The notes under the pieces are model-generated. The model was not told the DNA's origin. It did no database searches and saw only the letters and a list, made by a program, of their open reading frames with translations. A stretch of 64,000 bases of DNA from GM7GCV1 sp965222065 (GTDB taxonomy: Bacteria > Pseudomonadota > Gammaproteobacteria > Pseudomonadales > GM7GCV1): NCBI GenBank assembly GCA_965222065.1, contig OZ244933.1, positions 186,001-250,000 on the forward strand, in the 5' to 3' direction. The translations under genes were made by a program, and so were the position numbers. Shown here piece by piece: positions 26,012-34,560 of this stretch. Each line of letters begins with the position of its first letter. Position 1 is the stretch's first letter.

Positions 26012-27535
26012 ATGTGCGGCGTTGTTGGGATTCACAGTAAAAGCAATGTAAATCAGAAGCTCTATGATGCGCTGACTGTTTTACAGCATCGCGGTCAGGA
26101 TGCCGCAGGTATTGTGACCTGTTCAGAAGGGCGCTTTCACCAAAAGAAAGGCAACGGCCTGGTCAGGGATGTTTTCAACCAGGGCGATATGAATGAGCTC
26201 ATTGGCAATACCGGCATTGGCCATTGTCGATATCCCACCGCAGGCAGTTCTGGCCCGGCCCTGGCCCAGCCTTTTTACGTTAACTCCCCATATGGCATCA
26301 GCCTCGCCCACAACGGCAACCTCACAAACTCCGAGTTCCTCAGCGATAAAATTTTCAGACGCGATCTCCGCCATCTCAATACGGATTCAGATTCCGAGGT
26401 TTTGCTAAACGTACTGGCACATGAACTGGGCAAGTGCGGCAAGGTCGATCTGGAACCCGACGACATTTTTGAAGCCGTCAAGGGGCTGCACAGTAAATGC
26501 AGCGGTGCCTACGCCTGTGTCAGCCTGATCGCCCGGCAAGGTTTGTTGGGTTTTCGCGATCCCCTGGGTATTCGCCCACTTGTTCTGGGCAAGCGGGAAA
26601 AGAAACGTGGAACGGAGTATATGATTGCTTCCGAATCCTCCGCGTTGTCCGTACTGGGTTTTGAGCGCATGCGTGATGTAGCCCCGGGCGAAGCCATTTT
26701 TATCGACCGCGATGGCAACTTTTTCTCCCGGCAGTGTGCTGAAAATCCGCGCCTGTTTCCCTGTATCTTTGAACATGTATACCTGGCGCGTCCGGATTCG
26801 TCGCTTGATGATATCCATATGTACAAGACCCGCCTTCGCCAGGGTAACAAACTGGCGGAAAAGATTATGCGCGAGTGGCCTGATCACGATATTGACGTGG
26901 TTATCCCTATTCCCGACACCAGTCGTGTTGCCGCTCAGGCACTGGCCGAATGCCTCGGTCTGCGCCTGAGGGAAGGCCTGATGAAGAACCGCTACATTGG
27001 CAGAACCTTTATTATGCCCGGCCAGGCAGTACGTAAAAAATCAGTTCGTCAAAAGCTCAATACCATCGTGCCGGAATTTGAGGGGCGAAATGTATTGCTT
27101 GTCGACGACTCTATTGTCCGTGGTACCACAAGTCGCCAGATTGTCCAGATGGCCCGGGAGGCAGGCGCCAACAAGGTTTACCTGGCATCTGCAGCGCCTC
27201 CAGTGCGTTATCCCAATGTCTACGGGATCGATATGCCGGCCGCCGATGAACTGATTGCCCATGGCCGTACGACCGAGGAAGTCGCCAAACTGATCGAGGT
27301 CGACAAGCTGATCTACCAGGAGCTGGACGACCTTATTGAGGCCTCGAAAGAAGGCAATCCCCACGTCGATGGATTCGAGTGTTCCGTGTTTACCGGAGAC
27401 TACGTGACAGGCGATGTGGATGATGCGTACCTTGCACGCATCAGTGATCAAAGGAATGACAAGGCCAAGCTGCGCCATGAATCCAGTGGTGAGGCCTCGG
27501 TCATTGGCCTGCATAACTCGCGCAAAGTTAATTAA
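26012..27535 (+). CDS. purF: amidophosphoribosyltransferase
   Basis: 507 residues. It performs the first committed step of purine synthesis, making phosphoribosylamine from PRPP and glutamine. Cys2 is the glutaminase nucleophile once Met1 is removed (MCGVVGIHSKSN). The PRPP loop VLLVDDSIVRGTTSRQ is intact. Coupled to cvpA upstream and followed by metZ after 48 bp. Confidence 0.98.
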   Translation: MCGVVGIHSKSNVNQKLYDALTVLQHRGQDAAGIVTCSEGRFHQKKGNGLVRDVFNQGDMNELIGNTGIGHCRYPTAGSSGPALAQPFYVNSPYGISLAHNGNLTNSEFLSDKIFRRDLRHLNTDSDSEVLLNVLAHELGKCGKVDLEPDDIFEAVKGLHSKCSGAYACVSLIARQGLLGFRDPLGIRPLVLGKREKKRGTEYMIASESSALSVLGFERMRDVAPGEAIFIDRDGNFFSRQCAENPRLFPCIFEHVYLARPDSSLDDIHMYKTRLRQGNKLAEKIMREWPDHDIDVVIPIPDTSRVAAQALAECLGLRLREGLMKNRYIGRTFIMPGQAVRKKSVRQKLNTIVPEFEGRNVLLVDDSIVRGTTSRQIVQMAREAGANKVYLASAAPPVRYPNVYGIDMPAADELIAHGRTTEEVAKLIEVDKLIYQELDDLIEASKEGNPHVDGFECSVFTGDYVTGDVDDAYLARISDQRNDKAKLRHESSGEASVIGLHNSRKVN

Positions 27536-27583
27536 ACGTGTAGTCTGCGCGCCCTGAAAAGTACAACCGCGCAGAAAACATCG

Positions 27584-28780
27584 ATGAGCAAGGACAAACC
27601 AGACAATAACAGCCTGAAACAGGATACCCTGGCTGTTCGAGCCGGCGGTTATCGATCTGCCGAAGGCGAGCATTCGGAATCGCTGATACTCACCTCAAGC
27701 TTCGTCTTTGATGACGCGGCCACGGCCGAGCAGCGCATGGCGCTCAGCCAGCCCGGCAACGTCTATTCCCGCTATACCAATCCAACGGTTCGTGCTTTTG
27801 AAGAACGCCTGGCCCTGATGGAAGGAGCTGAAGCAGGCGTCGCGACCTCTTCAGGCATGGCTGCCATTCTGTCAACGTGCATGGCGTTCTTGCAGGCAGG
27901 AGACCATATCCTCTGCTCGCGTGATGTATTTGGCAGTACGACCGTCTTGCTGACCAAATATATTGCCCGGTTCGGGGTAGAGGTGACCTTTGTCCCCCTG
28001 ACGGATTTACAGGCCTGGCAAGAAGGTGTCCGGAAAAATACCCGACTTCTGTTTTTGGAAACACCCTCCAACCCGCTAAATGAAGTGGCGGATATCCAGG
28101 CAATCGCTGACATTGCCCACGCTACCGGTGCGCGTTTGGTGGTTGATAACTGTTTCTGTACACCAATACTGCAAAAGCCCCTGGAGCTCGGTGCGGATTT
28201 GTCCCTGCACTCGGCGACCAAATATATTGATGGGCAGGGCAGGGCACTGGGTGGTGCGGTTGTTGGTAGAAAAGAGGATGTTGAGGAAATACACGGTTTT
28301 ATACGTTCCTCCGGTCCCACCATGAGCCCTTTCAATGCCTGGATTTTTCTCAAGGGTCTGGAAACGCTCAAAGTGCGTATGCAGGCGCATTCAGACAATG
28401 CACTTGCCCTGGCTAAATGGCTGCAAGAGCAGGATGTTGTTGAACAGGTATTTTATGCCGGACTGGAGTCTCATCCCGGTCATGATTTGGCTGTCAGGCA
28501 GCAGTCCGGCTTCAGTGGTGTGCTCTCCTTTACCGTAAAAGGCGACAAGGATGAAGCCTGGAAAGTGATCGACAGCACCGAGCTGTTGTCGATTACAGCG
28601 AACCTGGGCGATGCCAAATCCACCATTATTCATCCGGCAACAACCACGCATGGGCGATTGAGTCCGGAACAGAGGGCAGAGGCAGGTATTGCCGATAACC
28701 TGATTCGGGTTTCTGTTGGTCTGGAAGACATTGAAGATATTCAGGCTGATTTAAATCTGGGATTTAACGCCATTCGCTAA
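27584..28780 (+). CDS. metZ: O-succinylhomoserine sulfhydrylase
   Basis: 398 residues, PLP enzyme of the cystathionine-synthase family. It makes homocysteine directly from O-succinylhomoserine and sulfide. The PLP lysine lies in SLHSATKYIDGQGRALGG, and SNPLNEVADIQAIADIAH and PTVRAFEERLALMEGAE fit MetZ rather than MetB. The purF-metZ order is standard in Pseudomonas-like genomes and supports the call. Confidence 0.93.
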   Translation: MSKDKPDNNSLKQDTLAVRAGGYRSAEGEHSESLILTSSFVFDDAATAEQRMALSQPGNVYSRYTNPTVRAFEERLALMEGAEAGVATSSGMAAILSTCMAFLQAGDHILCSRDVFGSTTVLLTKYIARFGVEVTFVPLTDLQAWQEGVRKNTRLLFLETPSNPLNEVADIQAIADIAHATGARLVVDNCFCTPILQKPLELGADLSLHSATKYIDGQGRALGGAVVGRKEDVEEIHGFIRSSGPTMSPFNAWIFLKGLETLKVRMQAHSDNALALAKWLQEQDVVEQVFYAGLESHPGHDLAVRQQSGFSGVLSFTVKGDKDEAWKVIDSTELLSITANLGDAKSTIIHPATTTHGRLSPEQRAEAGIADNLIRVSVGLEDIEDIQADLNLGFNAIR

Positions 28781-28942
28781 AATAAAATTTTTATTGTAAA
28801 AGTGCGGAGCAGTTCAGCTCCGGGCTTGCCCCTGCTATTAATTCATGTTCATTTGGTGTTAAATACGCGCCCTTTTGTATACAGCCTGGATCGAGGTTTC
28901 CGGGTGTCCTGATCTCTTAATTTCGTTGTGAGTAACCCTTAA

Positions 28943-30181
28943 ATGGCACTGATTGTTCAGAAATTTGGTGGTACGTCGGTTGGCAGTGTAGAACGCATCC
29001 AGGCCGTGGCTGACAAAATCTGCAAATTCAAGGCAGAAGGCCAGGATATCGTCGTCGTTGTTTCCGCGATGAGTGGAGAGACAAACCGACTGATTGCGCT
29101 TGCCAATGAGATTCAGCATGAACCGGACCCACGTGAACTGGATGTACTGGTATCTACAGGCGAACAGGTAACGATCGCCTTGCTGTGCATGGCACTGAAA
29201 CAACGAGGTCAGGATGCGCGCTCCTACACGGGCGGACAGGTAAAAATCCTGACAGACGGGACTCATACAAAAGCCCGGATCCAGAGTATTGAAGACGCCA
29301 ATATCCGTGAGGATCTGGCGGCGGGCCGTGTTGTTGTCGTCGCCGGCTTTCAGGGAGTTGATGAGGACGGCAATATCACGACGTTGGGCCGGGGTGGCTC
29401 TGATACATCTGCTGTTGCCGTCGCCGCTGCACTCAAGGCCGATGAATGCCAGATTTATACCGATGTGGATGGGGTCTATACAACTGACCCGCGGGTTTGC
29501 GACGCTGCCCGTCGACTGGACCAGATTACGTTTGAAGAAATGCTGGAAATGGCCAGTCAGGGCTCCAAGGTGCTCCAGATCCGCTCTGTCGAGTTTGCAG
29601 GTAAATACAAGGTTCCACTGCGGGTTTTGTCCAGCTTTGTCGACGGCCCCGGTACACTGATTTCGCTAGAGGAAAACGTATCAATGGAAAACCCAATTGT
29701 TTCCGGAATTGCTTTTAATCGCGATGAAGCCAAGGTTTCTGTCTTTAATGTTCCCGATCAACCGGGCATCGCTTCCAAAATCCTGGGAGCGGTCGCCGAG
29801 GCAAACATTGAAGTGGATGTTATTGTCCAGAACACCGCTCATGACGATAGCAACGATTTCAGTTTTACGATTCATCGAAACGATCTTAAAAAAACAGTGT
29901 CTCTGTTGGAGGGGATCAGGGAAGAAATCGGTTTTTCGGGGATCGAAACCGATGACAAGATCGTAAAAGTATCATTGGTCGGTGTAGGCATGCGATCTCA
30001 CGCAGGCGTAGCGGCCAAAATGTTTGAGGCTCTTGCTTCAGATGGCATTAATATCCAAATGATCACCACCTCTGAAATCAAGATTACCGTGATCATTGAA
30101 GAAAAATACCTTGAACTCGCAGTACGTGGTATCCATTCGGCGTTCGGTTTGGACCGGGATGTCGAAGAAGAGACATTATAG
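28943..30181 (+). CDS. lysC: aspartate kinase
   Basis: 412 residues, monofunctional aspartokinase that phosphorylates aspartate at the head of the lysine/threonine/methionine pathway. Kinase motif LIVQKFGGTSVGSVERI begins the protein; TLGRGGSDTSAVAVAAAL and TDVDGVYTTDPRV bind ATP and aspartate. Two ACT domains from about residue 265 give amino-acid feedback control. The asd gene for the next step lies about 12 kb upstream. csrA follows after 123 bp. Confidence 0.97.
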   Translation: MALIVQKFGGTSVGSVERIQAVADKICKFKAEGQDIVVVVSAMSGETNRLIALANEIQHEPDPRELDVLVSTGEQVTIALLCMALKQRGQDARSYTGGQVKILTDGTHTKARIQSIEDANIREDLAAGRVVVVAGFQGVDEDGNITTLGRGGSDTSAVAVAAALKADECQIYTDVDGVYTTDPRVCDAARRLDQITFEEMLEMASQGSKVLQIRSVEFAGKYKVPLRVLSSFVDGPGTLISLEENVSMENPIVSGIAFNRDEAKVSVFNVPDQPGIASKILGAVAEANIEVDVIVQNTAHDDSNDFSFTIHRNDLKKTVSLLEGIREEIGFSGIETDDKIVKVSLVGVGMRSHAGVAAKMFEALASDGINIQMITTSEIKITVIIEEKYLELAVRGIHSAFGLDRDVEEETL

Positions 30182-30304
30182 TTAGATTAAATTTTTCTTT
30201 TTGTTTAACAAAATTGACACTAATGCTCTAAAATACAAGGTTCCTGACTAGGGAAGCCGAGAAAGCCCAAAAAGGAACGATGTAAAGCAGAGAGAGGAAC
30301 AAAT

Positions 30305-30547
30305 ATGCTCATTTTAACTCGCCGTATTGGAGAAACAGTTGTTATTGGTGACAACATCAATATCACTGTCCTTGGCGTGAAAGGAAATCAGGTGCGCCTT
30401 GGGGTAAATGCACCAAAAGATGTTTCAGTTCATCGCGAAGAAATTTATCAGCGAATCCAGTTTGAGAAAGAAGCTGGCGGAAGTGATGAGGGCGAAAGCG
30501 ATTACGACAATCGCGGTAATGTAAAACCCATCAAACCGGGTATCTAA
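30305..30547 (+). CDS. csrA: carbon storage regulator, RNA-binding
   Basis: 80 residues; the first 60 (MLILTRRIGETVVIGDNI to VSVHREEIYQRI) match CsrA with the RNA-contact residues Leu4 and Arg44-region conserved. The C-terminal 20 residues are a Gly/Asp/Asn-rich extension longer than in Escherichia coli. It blocks or stabilises mRNAs at GGA motifs. lysC-csrA-tRNA-Ser is a classic gammaproteobacterial order. AGAGAGG precedes the ATG. Confidence 0.97.
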   Translation: MLILTRRIGETVVIGDNINITVLGVKGNQVRLGVNAPKDVSVHREEIYQRIQFEKEAGGSDEGESDYDNRGNVKPIKPGI

Positions 30548-30615
30548 CTAGGCCGAAATCGACCGGATTTCAAGCCTTTTAAAGCCGTTTTCTTGTGGTA
30601 TGATGCCGCCCCGTT

Positions 30616-30706
30616 GGTGAGGTGGCCGAGTGGCTGAAGGCGCTCCCCTGCTAAGGGAGTATACCCTAATCCGGTATCGAGGGTTCGAATCCCTCCCTCA
30701 CCGCCA
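30616..30706 (+). tRNA. tRNA-Ser (GCU)
   Basis: 91 nt with encoded CCA. Acceptor GGTGAGG pairs with CCTCACC; the anticodon arm CTCCC-CTGCTAA-GGGAG carries anticodon GCU (30650-30652); a long variable arm and GGTTCGAATCC T-arm fit tRNA-Ser. A TATGAT box and GC-rich discriminator lie just upstream (30599 on). Confidence 0.98.
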
Positions 30707-30745
30707 GATACAAAAAACCCCGCCTTGTGCGGGGTTTTTTGTATC
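30707..30745 (+). terminator. strong terminator after tRNA-Ser
   Basis: 17-bp perfect inverted repeat (30707-30723 / 30729-30745) with a five-base loop; the stem includes CCCCGC and ends in six T. A-run on the left arm makes it usable in both directions. Confidence 0.92.
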
Positions 30746-30753
30746 TGCGTTTC

Positions 30754-30871
30754 GGTCGGATCTCGAGCCCGAACAGAGGCTTCGACAAAACGCATGCGTT
30801 TTGGGCAACGGCTTTGCCGTTGGGTCGAAGACCCAAAAATCGCCACAGGGCGATTTGAGCCACTCCCGACC
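30754..30871. other. multi-branched hairpin element downstream of tRNA-Ser
   Basis: A 118-base stretch folds by eye into nested stems: outer GGTCGG (30754) with CCGACC (30866); inside it CTTCGAC (30780) with GTCGAAG (30824) enclosing two hairpins, the palindrome AAAACGCATGCGTTTT (30787-30802) and CAACGGC-TTT-GCCGTTG (30806-30822); then AAATCGCC / GGCGATTT (30837-30856). It lies between two terminators and has no credible protein. It may be a structured RNA or a mobile extragenic repeat. Confidence 0.6.
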
Positions 30872-30884
30872 TCACCGTCACTGA

Positions 30885-30910
30885 AGAGCCCCGCAAATGC
30901 GGGGCTTTTT
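30885..30910 (+). terminator. terminator-like hairpin closing the hairpin element
   Basis: AGCCCCGC / GCGGGGCT with a four-base loop and five T. It resembles the tRNA-Ser terminator stem and could end a transcript from 30746 on. Confidence 0.8.
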
Positions 30911-31222
30911 CGTATTTGAAATTCGTAAACCTCGTTCAGAGACATAAGAATCCCTGCGAAATCTCCGAATTTCCCTAACCCCGTTTTTCGAGTTTTGGTT
31001 TGAGAGGGTCACAAGGCCGGAATCCGGCCGGTTTCGACTACCAAGCCACTACAGCAGATGAAATTTGACTATGTCTGGCCGTGAAAGGGGGGTGGTTCGG
31101 GGTAGGCGGGATGGTTGTTCAATGAAAAGATGGTTTATACTTCCTATACCTCGGACGGCTTCTTTTGTTTCTTGGCACACTCTTTGCCCCCCCCTGTTCA
31201 GGATCGTGACGCACCGGGATAA
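30911..31222. other. intergenic region without a convincing gene
   Basis: About 310 bases between the hairpin element and a gene remnant. It holds a GGCCGG-AAT-CCGGCC palindrome (31015-31029) and a sigma-54-like site near 31172. Short open frames have no family resemblance. Confidence 0.5.
31172..31188 (+). promoter_or_regulatory. candidate sigma-54 promoter
   Basis: TTGGCACACTCTTTGCC has the -24 GG (31174-31175) and -12 GC (31186-31187) ten bases apart and fits YTGGCACR-N4-TTGC closely. It points toward the FAH remnant and denD. No enhancer-binding protein gene is adjacent. Confidence 0.45.
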
Positions 31223-31375
31223 GGGTTCACACATAAATTGGGTGACGTGGTGACCATCAGCGAAGAAAATCTTGGATCGCTTCGCAACACCGTACGTTTG
31301 TCCACCCAGTGTCCTGAATGGACGATTGGAACATCCGCGCTGATGCGCAAATTGGCTGCGCTCAGCCTGCTTTAA
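31223..31375 (+). pseudogene. C-terminal remnant of a fumarylacetoacetate hydrolase family gene
   Basis: The open frame from 31223 to the TAA at 31373 encodes about 50 residues, in part HKLGDVVTISEENLGSL, QCPEWTIGTSALMRKLAAL. That is the conserved C-terminal end of FAH-family proteins (GDVVTI...LG.L.N.V, then PxWTFG..ALMRNLA.RGLL). Nothing upstream encodes the catalytic part, so this is a truncated 3' end. It probably came in with denD, 20 bp downstream. A translated 41-residue GTG-start peptide is possible but unlikely to be functional. Confidence 0.6.
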
Positions 31376-31395
31376 GAAAAAATTAGGAGGACACT

Positions 31396-32367
31396 ATGAA
31401 GGTGCTCATAATTGGCGGCGGCGGGTTCGTCGGGCAAAAATTGGCACGGCGGCTTGCAAAAGGCGGCACACTGCGCGGGCAAAAGATCGAGACTTTGGTC
31501 TTGGCCGATGTGGTCGATCCTGCAGGTATTGACGCCCCATTTGCCGTTGAAACCGCGACCTGTGATATTTCTAACCCAGCGGATGTGGACGCGCTGATCG
31601 GCTCTGATGTTGATGTGATTTATCTTCTTGCGGCAATTGTTTCAGGGCAGGCAGAGGTCGATCTCGATCTCGGCTATGAAATCAACATGAGCGGCACGAT
31701 GAATGTCTTACAGCGGTGTCGTGCTCTGCCTCATGCGCCGGTGGTTGTCTTTACATCATCCATTGCGGTCTTTGGTGGCGACGAAATGAATGTCATCTCA
31801 GACACGACAATTCCAAACCCGCAAACGTCCTATGGTGCGCAAAAAGCAATTGGTGAATTGCTCGTCAATGACTTTTCACGCCGCGGTTTGATTGATGGGC
31901 GGGGCGTACGTCTGCCGACTATTTCCGTGCGCCCGGGCAAGCCGAACCGAGCAGCATCAGGTTTTATGTCTTCGATTTTTCGCGAACCTTTGAACGGTCA
32001 AACCGCGAACTGTCCCGTATCACGCGACTTCCCGCACTTCTATCTGAGCCCGCGCATATGCATTGAGAACCTGGTTAGGGTTGCAGAAGTGCCCGCCGAG
32101 GATTTTGGGTCCAACAGGTGTATGACCATGCCTGGACAGAATCTGACTATCGGGGAAATGATCGATGCGATGACGGCGGTGGTTGGTCCAGAGCCTGCCA
32201 AGTTGATCACATATGATCCTCAACCGGAAGTTTGGGAAATTGCAAAAGGTTGGCAGTTCGAAATCGAAACGAAAAAAGCGCGCGCGCTTGGGCTTGTCTC
32301 CGACGACAGCTTTGAGGACAACATCCGCTATTACATCGAGGATGATCAACCCTATCACAATGCATAG
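31396..32367 (+). CDS. denD: D-erythronate dehydrogenase-like NAD-dependent oxidoreductase
   Basis: 323 residues, extended short-chain dehydrogenase. Rossmann motif GGGGFVGQKLARRL at the N-terminus, catalytic Ser-Tyr-Lys pattern (TSSIAVFGG, then TSYGAQKAIGELL). Close in pattern to DenD, which oxidises D-erythronate in four-carbon acid sugar breakdown. A strong AGGAGG site precedes the ATG. The usual partners (Den kinase, isomerase) are missing. With the FAH remnant upstream and codon choice that looks more alphaproteobacterial (many GCG/CGC codons), I suspect acquisition next to tRNA-Ser. The function is a family inference. Confidence 0.78.
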   Translation: MKVLIIGGGGFVGQKLARRLAKGGTLRGQKIETLVLADVVDPAGIDAPFAVETATCDISNPADVDALIGSDVDVIYLLAAIVSGQAEVDLDLGYEINMSGTMNVLQRCRALPHAPVVVFTSSIAVFGGDEMNVISDTTIPNPQTSYGAQKAIGELLVNDFSRRGLIDGRGVRLPTISVRPGKPNRAASGFMSSIFREPLNGQTANCPVSRDFPHFYLSPRICIENLVRVAEVPAEDFGSNRCMTMPGQNLTIGEMIDAMTAVVGPEPAKLITYDPQPEVWEIAKGWQFEIETKKARALGLVSDDSFEDNIRYYIEDDQPYHNA

Positions 32368-32480
32368 GGTTCGATAATGCACAAAAAAGGAGAGCTCGCG
32401 GCCCCCGTTGGGGCGCTCCTGGTTTGCGCGAAGGCGCCTCGGTATTATTGTGCGAGTGAATTTGAGTTGAGATCTTTAGC

Positions 32481-33452
32481 ATGAGCGAACAAAGCAGTCT
32501 GGCGGCAGTATTTCTCGATACCGACACGGTAAAGCCCGATGAGCTCGATATGGGCGTGCTTGAAAACGCGGTGGCGTCGTTGACGTTGTATGGCAAAACC
32601 CCTGGCGACCAGTTAATGGAGCGCACAGAGGGAGCCCAGTGTGTGATTGTTAACAAGGTGAAGCTGGATCGGCATTTTTTTGAGGCCCGACCTGGGGTGC
32701 GTTTGGTCTGTATTACCGCAACTGGGACCAATAATGTCGATCTGATGGCGGCCGAAGAGCATGGTGTGGCAGTGGTGAATTGTCGTGGCTACAGCACTGA
32801 CTCAGTAGCTCAGCACACCCTGATGCTCATTCTGATGCTGCTGCGTTCAGAGTCTTCTTATGACCGGCAAGTAAAGGAAGGCGACTGGAGTCGTTCGGAG
32901 ATATTTTGCTTGCTCAATGATCCCATTCGTGAAACCGGAGACCTTACGCTCGGAATTGTCGGCTATGGTGATATAGGCCAGGAAGTACAGCGTCTGGGCG
33001 AGGCCTTTGGAATGCGGACGATAATCAGTGAACGCATTGGTGTCGAGCCGCGAGAGGGACGCGTCGCCTTTGAGCAGGTAGTGGCGCAGTCAGATATTCT
33101 GACGCTGCATTGTCCTCTCACAGAACAGACCCGGGCATTGATCAACGCTGATCGCCTGTCAGCCATGAAACCCGGTGCAATGTTGGTTAACACCGCGCGC
33201 GGAGAGCTGATTGATGAGGTGGCACTGAAAAATGCCTTGCTGGATGGCGCCTTGGGCGGTGCTGCGCTGGATGTGTTAAGCCAAGAGCCGCCACCTCATG
33301 ATCACCCACTACTTGCAGTTGATCTTCCCAATCTGATTTTGACACCTCACACGGCCTGGGCTTCGCGAAAGGCACGTCAGGGGGCTGTGCAGCAAACGGC
33401 TGAAAATATTCGTGCCTGGCTAGACGGTCAAACACTCCGGAGAGTGGTCTGA
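32481..33452 (+). CDS. D-2-hydroxyacid dehydrogenase, glycerate dehydrogenase-like
   Basis: 323 residues. NAD-binding GIVGYGDIGQEVQRLG, the catalytic Arg in NTARGELIDE, Glu in LSQEPPP and His in LILTPHTAWAS are all present, matching the hydroxypyruvate reductase / glycerate dehydrogenase branch (HprA-like). It would interconvert hydroxypyruvate and D-glycerate. It sits 113 bp after denD on the same strand; both work on small hydroxyacids, but shared transcription is not proven. Confidence 0.88.
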   Translation: MSEQSSLAAVFLDTDTVKPDELDMGVLENAVASLTLYGKTPGDQLMERTEGAQCVIVNKVKLDRHFFEARPGVRLVCITATGTNNVDLMAAEEHGVAVVNCRGYSTDSVAQHTLMLILMLLRSESSYDRQVKEGDWSRSEIFCLLNDPIRETGDLTLGIVGYGDIGQEVQRLGEAFGMRTIISERIGVEPREGRVAFEQVVAQSDILTLHCPLTEQTRALINADRLSAMKPGAMLVNTARGELIDEVALKNALLDGALGGAALDVLSQEPPPHDHPLLAVDLPNLILTPHTAWASRKARQGAVQQTAENIRAWLDGQTLRRVV

Positions 33453-33501
33453 TTCCGGCAAGTTCGGGGCTACTGAATGCGTACTATAAGCTGATAAGCG
33501 A

Positions 33502-34401
33502 TCATACATACTCGCCAGGATTATTTGTCCCTTTCTGCTTGTCACTGGTGTGGTGTTCGAAATCGCTGGCATTATGGCGCTCGTGTAACTGTTCTTCCGG
33601 CTCGCCCCAGAAACGGTTTACCATACGGCCGCGCTTGACAGCCGGACGTTGGTCAATTTCGCGCGCCCAGCGCTGTAGATGTTTGTAACTGTCTACTTGG
33701 AGGAATTCGTCGCTTCCTTCATAGAGGAGGCCAAGTACAAGCGCGCCGTACCAGGACCAGTTGGCCATGTCGGCGATGGTATATTCATCACCCGTCAGGT
33801 ATTGCGTTTGCCCCAGGCGTCGGTCCAGCACGTCGAGCTGGCGTTTCACTTCCATTGTGAACCGGTCGATGGGGTATTTCATCGGCTCTGGCGCGTAAGC
33901 GTAGAAATGTCCAAAGCCTCCACCCAAAAATGGGGCTGCACCTATCTGCCAGAACAACCAGCTGAGTGTCTCCGTACGCGAGGGGGTATCTTTGGGTAAA
34001 AAATCGTCAAATTTTTCTGCCAGGTAGAGCATGATTGCCCCGGACTCAAATATCCGAACAGGTTGCCCGGCGTCGCTGTTATCCATAAGCGCCGGAATTT
34101 TGGAATTGGGATTGACGGCCGTGAACCCGGTGGAGAACTGCTCTCCTTCCAGAATGTTTATAGGCCAGGCGTCATATTCAGCTTCTATGTGATTTCGCGC
34201 CAGAAGCTCTTCGAACAGCACGGTCACCTTTACACCGTTGGGTGTCGCCAGCGAATAAAGCTGGAACGGATGTTTGCCTAATGGCAACTCTTCTTTATAC
34301 CTAGCGCCGGCTTCCGGGCGATTAATGCCGGAAAATCGGCCGCCGCTTTCTTCATCTGGTTTCCAGATGCGGGGTGGCGTGTAGCTATTGTTGTTGCTCA
34401 T
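33502..34401 (-). CDS. yghU: glutathione S-transferase, YghU-type
   Basis: 299 residues. Begins with the YghU signature (PPRIWKPDEESGG, INRPEAGARYKEELPLGKH) then a thioredoxin-like domain with LYSLATPNGVKVTVLFEELL and a helical C-terminal domain. In Escherichia coli YghU binds two glutathiones and acts as a disulfide-bond reductase or peroxidase. Its stop lies about 50 bp from the convergent hydroxyacid dehydrogenase gene. The C-terminal 25 residues are polar and variable. Confidence 0.92.
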   Translation of the reverse strand: MSNNNSYTPPRIWKPDEESGGRFSGINRPEAGARYKEELPLGKHPFQLYSLATPNGVKVTVLFEELLARNHIEAEYDAWPINILEGEQFSTGFTAVNPNSKIPALMDNSDAGQPVRIFESGAIMLYLAEKFDDFLPKDTPSRTETLSWLFWQIGAAPFLGGGFGHFYAYAPEPMKYPIDRFTMEVKRQLDVLDRRLGQTQYLTGDEYTIADMANWSWYGALVLGLLYEGSDEFLQVDSYKHLQRWAREIDQRPAVKRGRMVNRFWGEPEEQLHERHNASDFEHHTSDKQKGTNNPGEYV

Positions 34402-34560
34402 ATTGTAGTTTCCAGAATATTGCGGATTATCTTTTCGATACCCTAGCAGCCTATTTGCGACTATCGAAGCCGGCAGATATTACTGTCTGGAAATAATACC
34501 GATACGCTATTTAATCCCGATAGAATCCCATTGTCGGAATATTCCAGAATCCGGTTGCCA

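Noticed and set aside
28820..28850. CGGAGC / GCTCCG hairpin between metZ and lysC
   Set aside because: No T run and no recognised riboswitch features; lysine riboswitch motifs not seen.
30208..30235. TTGACA near 30213 upstream of csrA
   Set aside because: No -10 box at 16-18 bases; the only TAAAAT is too close. Promoter not called.
30544..30945. Short open frames over tRNA-Ser and the hairpin element
   Set aside because: Their sequence is the tRNA and stem DNA read as protein, a known annotation artefact.
32389..32419. GGAG..GCCCC / GGGGC..CTCC hairpin between denD and the hydroxyacid dehydrogenase gene
   Set aside because: Unpaired bases in the stem and T run only on the minus strand where no gene ends; kept out of the features.
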